From assembly GCF_002608075.1 (NCBI RefSeq), contig NZ_LAHA01000053.1, positions 1-52,954 of the forward strand: DNA of 52,954 nucleotides, in the 5' to 3' direction. The stretch is from Nostoc linckia z4 (lineage in GTDB: Bacteria; Cyanobacteriota; Cyanobacteriia; Cyanobacteriales; Nostocaceae). The notes under the pieces were generated by a model. That model was not told the DNA's origin. It ran no database searches and saw only the letters and a program-made list of their open reading frames with translations. Both the position numbers and the translations under genes were made by a program. Of this stretch, positions 33,077-41,585 are shown piece by piece (positions within the stretch are counted from its first letter, which is position 1; each line of letters opens with the position of its first letter).

Positions 33077-33090
33077 GCATCGAAAGATGC
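33077..33090 (-). promoter_or_regulatory. Leader hairpin of FDW paralogue 2
   Basis: GCATC-GAAA-GATGC, 42 nt upstream of the start codon; same stem as in front of paralogue 1. Confidence 0.5.
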
Positions 33091-33124
33091 AATTCGCTCC
33101 ATTTTCAATTCTTTATTCTGCAAA

Positions 33125-33164
33125 AAAATAACCTGTATTGTTTGAGGCAATACATGGTTATTTT
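33125..33164 (-). terminator. Terminator hairpin after the acidic-tail protein
   Basis: Arms AAAATAACCTGTATTG and CAATACaTGGTTATTTT pair over 16 bp with one bulge and a 7-nt loop. Read leftwards it ends in a run of seven T, the form of an intrinsic terminator for the gene 33207-33863. Confidence 0.7.
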
Positions 33165-33206
33165 GGGTTATTATTCTGTAAATTACTGAGAATAAGTCGG
33201 AATTAT

Positions 33207-33863
33207 TTACTCGTCTTCATCTTCTTCATCTAATTCGTCATCTTCATCTAAATCCTCGTCGAGTTCATCTTCGATATCCTCATCCTCCTCATCTTCATCC
33301 AGGTCTTCGTCCAGTTCATCATCTAAATCGTCAAGTTCTTCCTCTTCTTGTTCTTGGAAAGAATTACGACGTTCCAGAGATGCACGGTTGAATTCAACTA
33401 AATCTGCTATTGCTTGCTCTGGGTCAGTGCTAATAGTGTCGTAGAGCATACTCATGAAAATTGCCACTACTTCTGGTGCATATTTGAGTGCATCTGGTTG
33501 TCCAAACAATTTAGTAAATAATTTGGTATTCCATTTCTGCCAATCAAACTTTTTGTTACCACCTTTCTTTTTCACCTGAGCAGCAATGTCAAGTCCGAGT
33601 TTTTCACGGGCTGCATGACCGATTTTAGTTGAAACACGCGAATCCCGTAGCTGTAACTTAACGCCGTATTCTTTGAAGATTAGGTTCCGCAATTCCTTCA
33701 ACAATGCTAATGCCTCTTCTTGTGGTGAAGCATTTGCTACCTTTGATTTAGTTGTAGCGGATGTGCCATTGGTTTTGGCAGATGTTTTAGCATTAGCTCC
33801 GTTGCGATTGTTGTTATTGGTTTGAGCTTTAGCGATTCCTTCGGAGCGCTTTGTGTACGCCAT
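33207..33863 (-). CDS. FDW-motif protein 3 with long Asp/Glu tail
   Basis: The ATG at 33861-33863 (MAYTKRSEGIAKAQ) is chosen because GGAAG lies 6 bp upstream; an upstream ATG adds seven residues. The protein has 218 aa: a basic Asn/Thr/Lys-rich N-terminus (~1-40), a helical core with LLKELRNLIFKEYGVKLQLR and KKFDWQKWNTKLFTKLFG (the FDWxKxN motif shared with the two smaller neighbours), then LYDTISTDPEQAIADLVEF and a nearly pure Asp/Glu tail of ~50 residues. The tail resembles those of histone chaperones or DNA mimics. Role unknown. Confidence 0.65.
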   Translation of the reverse strand: MAYTKRSEGIAKAQTNNNNRNGANAKTSAKTNGTSATTKSKVANASPQEEALALLKELRNLIFKEYGVKLQLRDSRVSTKIGHAAREKLGLDIAAQVKKKGGNKKFDWQKWNTKLFTKLFGQPDALKYAPEVVAIFMSMLYDTISTDPEQAIADLVEFNRASLERRNSFQEQEEEELDDLDDELDEDLDEDEEDEDIEDELDEDLDEDDELDEEDEDE

Positions 33864-34176
33864 TTTACAGCTTCCTTTAATCAAGTAAATTTTTCACCTC
33901 CTTGCCGCAATCGCGGCTTTCACATCCATTTCATTTCAATTTAATTTTTTTGCGATTTCAAACCTGTCTTTGCTGCGACGACAAATTTATGCTTTGGAAT
34001 TAAGAGATAAAGAAACGCACTAGGAGCAGTTTCCGAAATTAACGCTGTACTGGAGGCGATCGCTCTTTTTCACACAAGAAATATAGCCAACCCGTTAGTA
34101 ATAATTATCCGTGTGGCTAAAGCACCAGTAATAAATTTGCTCTAAAAGGGAAAAGTAAGTTGTTAAAGTCAGGTTT
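33864..34176. other. Divergent intergenic region with leader hairpin
   Basis: A 313-bp region. GCCGC-AATC-GCGGC (33904-33917), a 5-bp stem with 4-nt loop 40 nt upstream of the leftward gene, matches the two leader hairpins of its neighbours in form and position. The rest is AT-rich with one HIP1 site. No other gene seen. Confidence 0.45.
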
Positions 34177-35814
34177 ATGAAATTGATAACAGACTGGCCT
34201 GCTCTGGCTGACCAAAATACTCCAATTGTGGCTGTGGAGTATCATACGCCTGACAGAATGCAGATATTACAGCAGTTTTACCATTGGGGTGAAGAACGTT
34301 CTTTGTCAGTCTTTGTCTGGAATCCTGGTTACTGTAGACTACAGCAATTAATTCAGCATCAAGGTCAGTACATCTTACAGTCAACTAACAGGGGTAAAGA
34401 CGGGGACATTATTCAGTATCTTCTGGAGGAATACCAACCAGGCATTTATTTACTGGAGGGAGTGCTAAATGAGAGTGATGGCAGCAAAATAAGTCAAAAA
34501 CGTAGCTATCAATTACTTAATGCCTGTCATCAAGCTCTCTGGAGTCAGCAACATCATTACTGGGTGTTATTAGAAACTTACGTTCAACTACCTCTAGAAT
34601 TACAGCCTTTTATTCCTGTACTGTCAAATCCACTTCCAGACCAACAGCAGGTGCAGATGGTTGTGGAGCAGTTTTGTGATGCCTGGGTTGGGCGTAGCCA
34701 TCATCGTCTTCAGCAGTTTGCAGAGTGCGATCGCCTACGCCCCACCATACCCCATCACCATTCTTGGTTAAAGACAACAGAAAAAACATCAGCACTGCAA
34801 TTGCTCTTCCGTGCCTGTCAAGGTTTACCCATAGGCGAGATAAATATGCTACTACAGCAATGTCTGGGTTTTGCAGAGCAGCTTGAGGAAATCGCCCAAT
34901 TAGTGCTAGAGCATAAAGTTAGCAAACTGCGGGGACGGGGTTTAGAGTACATTGCCCAACCGGATATACCTTCAGCCGGGGGATTAGATTTACTAGAAAA
35001 AAGGTTAGAAACTATTACCTGTCTACTTCAACCTAAAGCAAAGCAATATGGATTGAAGTTTCCCACTGGGATGCTCTTGTGGGGGCCACCGGGTACTGGT
35101 AAAAGTCTTTCTGCCAAGTTAGCAGCTAAGAAAATGGGATTGCCACTGTTAGCAGCTAATTGGGGTGTACTACTGGGTGATCGTCATCCCGACAGAGCAT
35201 TAAAGGAGTTTATTGCTTTGGTGACTTCCCTTTCTCCCTGTGTACTCTACTGGGATGACTTTGATAAAGGCTTTGCTGGCTGGGACTCCAATGCAGATGG
35301 AGGTGTGGCACGGCGGCTATCTGCGGCTTTGTTGACTTGGATGCAAGAGCATCAAGAGCCAGTTTATACCATTGCTACTGTCAATCGCTTGTCAATGCTA
35401 CCTGCGGAATTAGTTCGCCGTTTTGATGATATCTTTTTTGTGGACTTACCCCATGAAGGGGCAAGATATGAAGTTTTCAATCTACATCTAGCTAAGTATT
35501 TTCCAGCATTTCGAGACAATAACTCACCTTGGAGCAATGACCAATGGCGTAGACTGTTGGCTGAATATCGCATTTGCAGTCCGGCAGAAATTGGTAATGC
35601 AGTCCGTCGTTGTGCTGAAGAGGCTTTTTATCAAGGTAGACCAGGGGAAATTGAGTTTGAGGATTTGCTGAAACAGCGACAAGAATTCACACCAGCTATG
35701 GAGCGAGAGTCAGAACAGATACAGGCAATTCGCAATCAGGCTATTTATGCTAAACCTGTGGCTAGTCAGGATGTTTCTCGATTTGCTTATCAGCACCGGG
35801 AGTTATTTGGGTAA
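34177..35814 (+). CDS. AAA-family ATPase (Ycf46-like)
   Basis: A 545-aa protein. An N-terminal domain of ~200 residues (LSVFVWNPGYCRLQQLIQ, IYLLEGVLNES) precedes the AAA module: GMLLWGPPGTGKSLSAKLAA (Walker A 303-310), CVLYWDDFDK (Walker B 355-364, with DD instead of DE), TVNR (sensor 1) and ELVRRFDDIFFVDLP with Arg414/415 as arginine finger. This matches the Ycf46-type proteins of cyanobacteria and plastids, whose role is not well defined (a link to carbon uptake was reported for one). Single gene, divergent from the FDW gene set and 230 bp before parA. Confidence 0.85.
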   Translation: MKLITDWPALADQNTPIVAVEYHTPDRMQILQQFYHWGEERSLSVFVWNPGYCRLQQLIQHQGQYILQSTNRGKDGDIIQYLLEEYQPGIYLLEGVLNESDGSKISQKRSYQLLNACHQALWSQQHHYWVLLETYVQLPLELQPFIPVLSNPLPDQQQVQMVVEQFCDAWVGRSHHRLQQFAECDRLRPTIPHHHSWLKTTEKTSALQLLFRACQGLPIGEINMLLQQCLGFAEQLEEIAQLVLEHKVSKLRGRGLEYIAQPDIPSAGGLDLLEKRLETITCLLQPKAKQYGLKFPTGMLLWGPPGTGKSLSAKLAAKKMGLPLLAANWGVLLGDRHPDRALKEFIALVTSLSPCVLYWDDFDKGFAGWDSNADGGVARRLSAALLTWMQEHQEPVYTIATVNRLSMLPAELVRRFDDIFFVDLPHEGARYEVFNLHLAKYFPAFRDNNSPWSNDQWRRLLAEYRICSPAEIGNAVRRCAEEAFYQGRPGEIEFEDLLKQRQEFTPAMERESEQIQAIRNQAIYAKPVASQDVSRFAYQHRELFG

Positions 35815-35936
35815 TCAATTTGGCGACAAAAGAATGAGTGACAGGCTCGTTCACCACAAATAAATTAGGAAGCTTCTCGACTCGCCAAAAAGCCTAGCCT
35901 CAATTAGCCTAATGTAATTTTTGAAATTTAGCTGGT

Positions 35937-35956
35937 GTCGAATTTTAAAATCCGAC
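35937..35956. promoter_or_regulatory. Palindrome 1 upstream of parA
   Basis: GTCGAATTTTAAAATCCGAC, one mismatch pair from a perfect 20-bp palindrome. Starts 48 bp from palindrome 2. Candidate ParA/ParB operator or parS-like site. Confidence 0.6.
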
Positions 35957-35984
35957 ATTTATTAAAATTCTCAAACTTATTTTT

Positions 35985-36004
35985 GTCGGATTTTAAAATC
36001 CGAC
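35985..36004. promoter_or_regulatory. Palindrome 2 upstream of parA, over the promoter
   Basis: GTCGGATTTTAAAATCCGAC is a perfect 20-bp palindrome. TATACT at 36015-36020 is a likely -10 box for parA, so the palindrome covers the -35 region and could be an operator for autorepression by ParA or ParB. Confidence 0.65.
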
Positions 36005-36043
36005 AAATCATTGATATACTGCGACTAAGTTTGAGTAATTTTT

Positions 36044-36829
36044 ATGAAACAGATAGTTCTTGCGCTCCTGGCTAATGCTGGTGGAGTAGGTAAGTCTACC
36101 ATTAGCACACATATTGCCTATGAAGTAAGTAAGCGGGGTTATACAGTAGCTATGTTAGATTTAGACCCCCAACGTTCATTAGATGTGTTTTGTGGTTTGT
36201 CTCCAGCCGAAGCAAACTTAACTACAGTAGAGTTACTGTCTAAGGATTTTAAAGGCGATTGGTCATTAGTACCAGTTTGGGATTCCAAAGTTGAGGTGTA
36301 TCAAGGACATCCCTTGTTGGCTGAAATAGCTAATGAACTAGTTATCAGAAAACGTGGAGAATACAGTTTAGCGGACAAACTAAATAAATATTCATTACCT
36401 CATAACTTAATTATTTTGGACTGTCCTGCAACTTTGGGTATGCTAAATGTCAATGCTTTAGCTGCTGCTACTCATGTTTTAGTTCCAGTACAGTTAGAAA
36501 TGAAAGCTATTTCTGGTTCGGCAGAGTTAGTTGAATGGTGTATTTCCACAAGTGACGAGTTACAACTTGAACCACGTCCACCAATTTTAGGGTTTGTTCC
36601 CAGTATGTATAACGAAGTAGTAGCTATGCATAGGCAATACCTAGCACAGTTACCTGCAATTGCTGAGAGATTAGGGATAAAATTGTATCCAAAAATTCGG
36701 AGTTCTAACGAGTTTAAAAATGCTAGTGCTTATGGGTTGCCATTGCACAAGTATCGTCCCAAGCATCCTGCTTGCAAAGATTTCAAGTTAATTGTTGATG
36801 ATGTCATTGCATTAATTAAGGAAAAATAA
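36044..36829 (+). CDS. parA: ParA-family partition ATPase
   Basis: A 261-aa protein. Walker A is ANAGGVGKSTISTHIAY (residues ~10-26). VAMLDLDPQRSLDVFCG is the Walker A' segment, LIILDCPATLGMLNVNAL the Walker B, and ILGFVPSMYN follows. The signature lysine normally two residues before the first Gly of KGGVGKT is Ala12 here. It drives plasmid partition with ParB on nucleoid DNA. Its stop codon overlaps the parB start by one base (TAATG), so they are one operon, with two 20-bp palindromes upstream. Length is normal for small ParA proteins without an HTH domain. Confidence 0.9.
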   Translation: MKQIVLALLANAGGVGKSTISTHIAYEVSKRGYTVAMLDLDPQRSLDVFCGLSPAEANLTTVELLSKDFKGDWSLVPVWDSKVEVYQGHPLLAEIANELVIRKRGEYSLADKLNKYSLPHNLIILDCPATLGMLNVNALAAATHVLVPVQLEMKAISGSAELVEWCISTSDELQLEPRPPILGFVPSMYNEVVAMHRQYLAQLPAIAERLGIKLYPKIRSSNEFKNASAYGLPLHKYRPKHPACKDFKLIVDDVIALIKEK

Positions 36830-37947
36830 TGGCAAAAGCATTACCGCAAATAAGCGATAAATTTAAAGGGGCAGTGCAGAAAACCGATCAAGAACAAAGA
36901 ATTACGGATCTGCAAGCTGAAGTAGAAAGGTTACGTGCTTTACAATCACCAGAATTAGAGACAGAAATCGCCAAACTACGCGAACAATTGCAAACGCAAA
37001 CAGGTGAGATTGCCATTGATACAAGTCTAATTGACCCTAACCCTAACCAGCCAAGACAAACAATTACACAAGAGTCTATTCAGGCAAAAGCGAGATTACT
37101 AAAAAAACATGGGCAGATTACACCGATTATTTTAGTTCCTCACGATAACGGTCGTTATATGCTCTTGGACGGGCAGTTACGTTGGTCAGCAGCAAAGTTA
37201 TTAGGATGGGAGACTATTCGGGCATTAATCGTACCTCAGCCACAGGATTTAGACCAATCATCGTTATTGACTTTTTTAGGTTTTGAAGATTTAAATCCAC
37301 TAGATAAGGCAGAAGCAATATTTAAAGAGATCACCAAATCAACTGGTTTAGAAATTGATGAGGTTGCTACAACTCTTGGTGCTGTACTTAAGCGGCTTGA
37401 ACGTAATAATCAAGTCAAAGAATTAACAAAATTATTAATTGCTAGTAGTGAGGAGCAACAACAAGGTTTAGAAGTACTGGATATTAATAACGAAGAGCAA
37501 GCTTTATTTTTAGTGTTCTTAGAATTTGGGTTGAATCCTGCTTCTGTTAAGTCCAATCTTTTACCAATGTTATCTTTGCCAGAAGATTTAAAAAAAGCAA
37601 TTCGTCATCAAGAACTGAAAGGCGCTCACGCATTGGCATTAGCAACATTGTCATCAAAAATATTAAAAATTTCCGAACAAGAGTCCGCTATAGAACGAAT
37701 AAAAGCAACAGACCAGGTATTAAAAGAAAGTTTAACTGTACCTGAGACACGCGATTTAGTTAAGAACATTAAAGCTAAGTATTTAACATCAGAACAATCA
37801 GAATCGAAAGAAATAAAAGCAGTTATTCAAAAAATCAATAGTGGATTATCTGAGATGATTTTAGCTAATGCTAGTAGGGAACAACTTCAATCTTTACAAG
37901 GAATTTTGGAGCAGAAATTAAATGAAATTGGTAAGTTAATCGGATAA
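36829..37947 (+). CDS. parB: ParB-family partition protein
   Basis: A 372-aa protein. A coiled coil (residues ~20-60) is followed by the ParB N-terminal domain: IDTSLIDPNPNQPRQTI, LLKKHGQITPIILVP and YMLLDGQLRWSAAKLLGW (63-127). The CTP-binding box usually reads GERRxRA; here GQLRWSA. A central HTH-like region (LEIDEVATTLGAVLKRLERN) is followed by a long Leu-rich helical C-terminus suited for dimerisation. It is expected to load at parS; the palindromes at 35937-36004 are candidate sites. It is translationally coupled to parA. It is not the ParB partner usually linked to PRTRC cassettes by position. Confidence 0.88.
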   Translation: MAKALPQISDKFKGAVQKTDQEQRITDLQAEVERLRALQSPELETEIAKLREQLQTQTGEIAIDTSLIDPNPNQPRQTITQESIQAKARLLKKHGQITPIILVPHDNGRYMLLDGQLRWSAAKLLGWETIRALIVPQPQDLDQSSLLTFLGFEDLNPLDKAEAIFKEITKSTGLEIDEVATTLGAVLKRLERNNQVKELTKLLIASSEEQQQGLEVLDINNEEQALFLVFLEFGLNPASVKSNLLPMLSLPEDLKKAIRHQELKGAHALALATLSSKILKISEQESAIERIKATDQVLKESLTVPETRDLVKNIKAKYLTSEQSESKEIKAVIQKINSGLSEMILANASREQLQSLQGILEQKLNEIGKLIG

Positions 37948-38544
37948 AATTTTGTTGTTATTTGAACTATGGTAGTCAAGGTAAGCCCATCTCAAATGTT
38001 ATTGACAAGCCGGTTTAGACTCCTCGTCAAGCTGAGGTAAAAGTCGCGTAGCCATTGTTACTTAGTTGTTAACAGAATTTTCCTTCATCAAACTCAAAGC
38101 TGACTTCTAGTTTTCTTCGCAGCTCACTCGATAATACTTCTCCAAGCATTGCAACAAGCCTTTTTAAACTGGAGTCAAGTAAGTCTGCCGTCTTAAAGAC
38201 TCTAACACTGCATAGGCAAAGTAATCTAGTATTTCACCAGATCGCCAACGCATTTCTCGTTTGCGGATTTGTAGCAGTTGGCGATGTACCTATCGATTCA
38301 AAGTCCACAACGTCATGCATAAAGGTAATGGCTGACCGTTCCTTGAGCGCTGAATTTTCTTGTTGAAGATTCTATAGCTGCACTAATCGCTTCTCTATCT
38401 CCTACTCGTATTGTGTAATACTTAGTAGTCGTTCTGAGAAATTCCATGTATTACGTGGATGATTGGCATGATTTTGTCTCGTAATACATGGTGTGGCATA
38501 AATTTTAATTATTTTGCAACGCAGCAGTCAGCAATTACACTTAC
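37948..38544. other. Gene-free stretch with decayed coding remnants and an inverted repeat
   Basis: About 600 bp. CCATGTATTACG (38444-38455) and CGTAATACATGG (38480-38491) form a 12-bp perfect inverted repeat. Leftward start-less frames (for example EAISAAIESSTRKFSAQG near 38370) suggest remnants of a decayed gene that I cannot name. Confidence 0.4.
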
Positions 38545-38898
38545 TTACGCCATAGCTTTCGCCATTTGACGACAAGAATCCGCACAGCGACGGCAAGATT
38601 CGGCACAGCGTTTACAGTGGTCGCTATCGTGTTTCTCGCACTCACTGGCACAGCGATCGCAAGCTTCAGCACAGACTCCGCACATCTGAGCATGGAGAGC
38701 CGAATTGCGAGACATAAAACGGGCACACAGAGCGCAAGTATCAGCACAGTCTCGGCACAACTTAATGCATTGAGCCATCATCTGTACCATGTTGCCACTT
38801 AAACAGGCATCGGCACAGTTCTCGCAATCGCGTAGGCAATCAAAGCAAGCCTCTATGCAAGTTTCAAGCAAGGATTGGTGAGATTGGGCTGTCGTCAT
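38545..38898 (-). CDS. Cys-rich four-helix-bundle copper-binding protein (DUF326/Csp-like)
   Basis: A 117-aa protein with 21 cysteines, most in CxxxC or CxxC spacing along helices: ETCIEACFDCLRDCENCADA, QCIKLCRDCADTCALCARF, CGVCAEACDRCASECEKH and CKRCAESCRRCADSC. This is the layout of the DUF326/copper-storage-protein family, in which a four-helix bundle holds many Cu(I) ions inside. No signal peptide, so it should be cytosolic. It opens the metal island leftward, divergent from the glutathione-reductase-like gene. Two TTTCAT direct repeats lie in the shared promoter region but are oriented toward the rightward gene. Confidence 0.9.
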   Translation of the reverse strand: MTTAQSHQSLLETCIEACFDCLRDCENCADACLSGNMVQMMAQCIKLCRDCADTCALCARFMSRNSALHAQMCGVCAEACDRCASECEKHDSDHCKRCAESCRRCADSCRQMAKAMA

Positions 38899-39038
38899 AA
38901 TTATACCTCCGATTTAAAGTCGTCAATTTCACATGAGGCAGTATTTATGCCTTCTTCGTGCTTACATTAAAAAACTATCAATATGCTTGCGTCTACCTAA
39001 TGGTATGAATAATATTTATTACTAATTACATAGACCAA

Positions 39039-39055
39039 TTTCATGCTGATTTCAT
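39039..39055 (+). promoter_or_regulatory. TTTCAT-N5-TTTCAT direct repeat, box a
   Basis: TTTCATgctgaTTTCAT. The two hexamers are 11 bp apart, as expected for an OmpR-family dimer on one DNA face. Same form as the direct repeat reported for the copper regulator CopR of Synechocystis (recalled, not checked). Confidence 0.75.
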
Positions 39056-39095
39056 TTGAGTATGCATGATTATTTTTTAATTAAAATTCCCAGGA

Positions 39096-39112
39096 TTTCA
39101 TATTAATTTCAT
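39096..39112 (+). promoter_or_regulatory. TTTCAT-N5-TTTCAT direct repeat, box b
   Basis: TTTCATattaaTTTCAT, 64 bp upstream of the reductase gene. It is the second box in this promoter region, 57 bp downstream of box a. Confidence 0.75.
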
Positions 39113-39175
39113 CACTGTGTGGAAAGCTAAAAATATAAGGAAATATAGTGTTCTTAAAAATTGAGTTAATAATTT

Positions 39176-40519
39176 ATGAGCTTTGATTATGACCTCTTTA
39201 TAATTGGCGCAGGGCCTGGAGGTCTTGCTGCCGCTAGACAATCTGCTGGTTATGGTGCTCGTGTGTTAATTTCTGAACGCGACCAGGTAGGTGGCACATG
39301 TGTAATTCATGGCTGTATTCCAGAGAAACTGATGGCATATGCTGCTAGTTTTTCCCATGTTTTTGAAGATGCTGACGAATATGGCTGGGATAAAGTGAAT
39401 GACCGCATTGATTGGCATAAATTTATGACAGCTAAAGACCGAGCGATCCAACATTTAAACAAATTGCATATTCAGCATCTTCAAGAAGCAGGAGTAAGCC
39501 TAATTTACGGAGAGACAAGATTTTTAGATTCTCATACTTTGGATGTTGGGGGACACCAGATTACTGCTAATAAAATATTAATTGCTGTAGGTGGAGAAGC
39601 TGTAAAACCCGAAATTCCAGGAATTGAATATGCTATTACTACACGTCAGATGTTTGAAATCAAGCAGCAACCGGAGCATATTGCGATTATTGGTAGTGAC
39701 CAGATAGCAGTGAAGTTTGCTGGCAGCTTGAACGGTCTGATTTCAAAAGTTACTTTAATAGTGCCTGAAGAGTGTATTTTACCAGGTCGAGATGAAGATA
39801 TTAGAGCTACAGTACAGCAAAGTATGATAAAAAATGGTATTCAAATTTTCTGCAATACTGTTGTTGAAAAAATTGAAAAAGTTCAAGATGGTTTATGTTT
39901 GAGTTTGTTAGGAAATAAACAAGACACTTTAACTGTAGATACCGTTCTTTGCGCCATAGGTCGAGTTCCTAATTTAAGTGGTCTTGATTTAGAAAAAGCA
40001 GGTATTAAAGTCAAACAAGGAGCGATCGCAGTAGACGAATATAGTTGCACTAACCAGTCCAATATTTTTGCTGTCGGAGATTGCACTGACCGACCCCATT
40101 GGACTCCTGTTGCTATTGCCACAGGTCGTGCTTTTGCTGACACGGTGTTTGGTAATCAGCTCCGAACTGTGAATTTAGAGTGCATTCCCTCAGTACTTTC
40201 TTCTCGACCTGAAGCAGCTACGATTGGCTTGACTGAAGCCCAAGCGCGTGAAAAATTTGGGGAATCAATACACTGCTATTCTCAAAGGTTTCAACCTCTT
40301 TTTGATGCCATTGCTGAACCAGAACAGAAAACTCTCATTAAATTAGTAGTTGATAGTAAATCAGATAAGGTACTCGGCGCTCATATGGTCGGTGAATACG
40401 CTGCTGAGATTATTCAATGTCTTGGACTTGCTATTCGGACAGGTATCACTAAAAAAGATTTTGATGCAACAATTGGTATCCATCCTTCAGCGGCGGAAGA
40501 ATTTTTCACCTTACGCTAA
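39176..40519 (+). CDS. Glutathione-reductase-like FAD disulfide oxidoreductase
   Basis: A 447-aa protein, class I pyridine nucleotide-disulfide oxidoreductase. FAD loop IIGAGPGGLAAARQS (9-23), redox pair Cys42/Cys47 in GGTCVIHGCIPEKLM, second FAD motif NIFAVGDCTDRPHWTPVA, and catalytic dimer-interface His436/Glu441 in GIHPSAAEEFF. It resembles glutathione reductase more than mercuric reductase, as there is no vicinal Cys pair at the C-terminus. The NAD(P)H loop is unusual: IIGSDQIAVKFAG (171-183) lacks the GxGxxG/A glycines, and the following VTLIVPEECILPG lacks the Arg pair that binds NADPH phosphate. It is preceded by two TTTCAT boxes and followed by the DUF4396 and oxidase genes. Confidence 0.85.
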   Translation: MSFDYDLFIIGAGPGGLAAARQSAGYGARVLISERDQVGGTCVIHGCIPEKLMAYAASFSHVFEDADEYGWDKVNDRIDWHKFMTAKDRAIQHLNKLHIQHLQEAGVSLIYGETRFLDSHTLDVGGHQITANKILIAVGGEAVKPEIPGIEYAITTRQMFEIKQQPEHIAIIGSDQIAVKFAGSLNGLISKVTLIVPEECILPGRDEDIRATVQQSMIKNGIQIFCNTVVEKIEKVQDGLCLSLLGNKQDTLTVDTVLCAIGRVPNLSGLDLEKAGIKVKQGAIAVDEYSCTNQSNIFAVGDCTDRPHWTPVAIATGRAFADTVFGNQLRTVNLECIPSVLSSRPEAATIGLTEAQAREKFGESIHCYSQRFQPLFDAIAEPEQKTLIKLVVDSKSDKVLGAHMVGEYAAEIIQCLGLAIRTGITKKDFDATIGIHPSAAEEFFTLR

Positions 40520-40599
40520 CTTTTGCTAATCATAAAGCCAAAACTATTTGAGAAGATATGTTTTTGAAGAACTAGCTTATTGTACATTCCAAGGTAAAT

Positions 40600-41583
40600 A
40601 TGCGCCCCAAATCAATTTTATGGATAGTTTTACTAGTACTAACTCTGGGATTAGTGCTATTAACTCCTCGTTTGGGAATAGGCCAGAAATCACCTGATTA
40701 TCTTGAGAGAATTCCTAATTCTATTGCTCAAAACTCACCTTTACCTCAGCCTGCGAGCAACTCAAATATGCCCAGCATGAATATGTCTGGCATGAATGAG
40801 GCAAATTTCAAAAATTCTGCTTGGATTAATACTGTTTTGATTGTTTGGTTTAGTCTGACAGTTCTCTCAGTGATTTATGTAGCCTGGGATGCGTTTACCA
40901 GTAATCCTGAACTAACTGTAATGAAGTGGGGATGGTTGTTAGTGACTCTTTACACAGGAGTAATTGGTGCGGCACTGTACATTCTGTCTTGTAAAGAACC
41001 AGCCCCAATGCAACATGAGGAGTTTGTCAAGCCATTGTGGAAACAGACTCTTGGTTCGACAATTCATTGTTTAGCTGGTGATGCAACGGGAATTATCGTT
41101 GCTGCCGCAATTACCATGACCCTCGGACTACCCATGTGGCTTGATGTGATTTCTGAGTATTTTTTTGGCTTTGCCTTTGGGCTGTTTGTTTTTCAATCTT
41201 TGTTTATGAAAGATATGCTGGGTGGTTCATATCTCAAAGCCGTCCGGCGTTCTTTTATGCCGGAATGGCTTTCAATGAATGCGGTGATGGCGGGAATGAT
41301 TCCAGTGATGGTCATCCTGATGAGCCGTGATATGACAGCAATGGAGGCAACCTCAATTCGGTTCTGGGGCGTGATGTCTTTGGCAACTTTAGTAGGATTT
41401 ATAGTTGCTTTTCCCGTCAATATGTGGCTAGTTGCTGTTGGTCTAAAACATGGGATGGGAACCGTTCGGGCATTAGGTAAAGGTGGTCACAGTTTAGCTG
41501 CTGAAAGAGAAGGAATTACAGCAACTTCCGATAAAGTACCTGCACCCCATGCTGACACAGACCAGTCTATGGAAGGAATGTAA
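40600..41583 (+). CDS. DUF4396 membrane protein
   Basis: A 327-aa protein. After an N-terminal membrane segment (residues ~6-24) come Met motifs (NMPSMNMSGMNE, 56-67), then five or six membrane segments (for example TVLIVWFSLTVLSVIYVAW and MSLATLVGFIVAFPVNMWL). WKQTLGSTIHCLAGDATGII and FMKDMLGGSYLKAVRRSFMP are the conserved DUF4396 core. The C-terminus has His and Met (PHADTDQSMEGM). DUF4396 genes often travel with multicopper oxidases and copper genes; a copper-handling membrane role is inferred. It ends 2 bp before the oxidase gene. Confidence 0.82.
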   Translation: MRPKSILWIVLLVLTLGLVLLTPRLGIGQKSPDYLERIPNSIAQNSPLPQPASNSNMPSMNMSGMNEANFKNSAWINTVLIVWFSLTVLSVIYVAWDAFTSNPELTVMKWGWLLVTLYTGVIGAALYILSCKEPAPMQHEEFVKPLWKQTLGSTIHCLAGDATGIIVAAAITMTLGLPMWLDVISEYFFGFAFGLFVFQSLFMKDMLGGSYLKAVRRSFMPEWLSMNAVMAGMIPVMVILMSRDMTAMEATSIRFWGVMSLATLVGFIVAFPVNMWLVAVGLKHGMGTVRALGKGGHSLAAEREGITATSDKVPAPHADTDQSMEGM

Positions 41584-41585
41584 CC

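Larger units (their letters stand above)
38899..39175. promoter_or_regulatory. Divergent promoter region of the metal island
   Basis: Lies between the leftward Csp-like and rightward reductase genes. It contains two TTTCAT-N5-TTTCAT boxes and an ~80-bp stretch (38985-39060) resembling 43700-43775. Confidence 0.6.

Noticed and set aside
39176..40519. Mercuric reductase
   Set aside because: No N-terminal metal-binding domain and no C-terminal Cys pair; no mer genes nearby.
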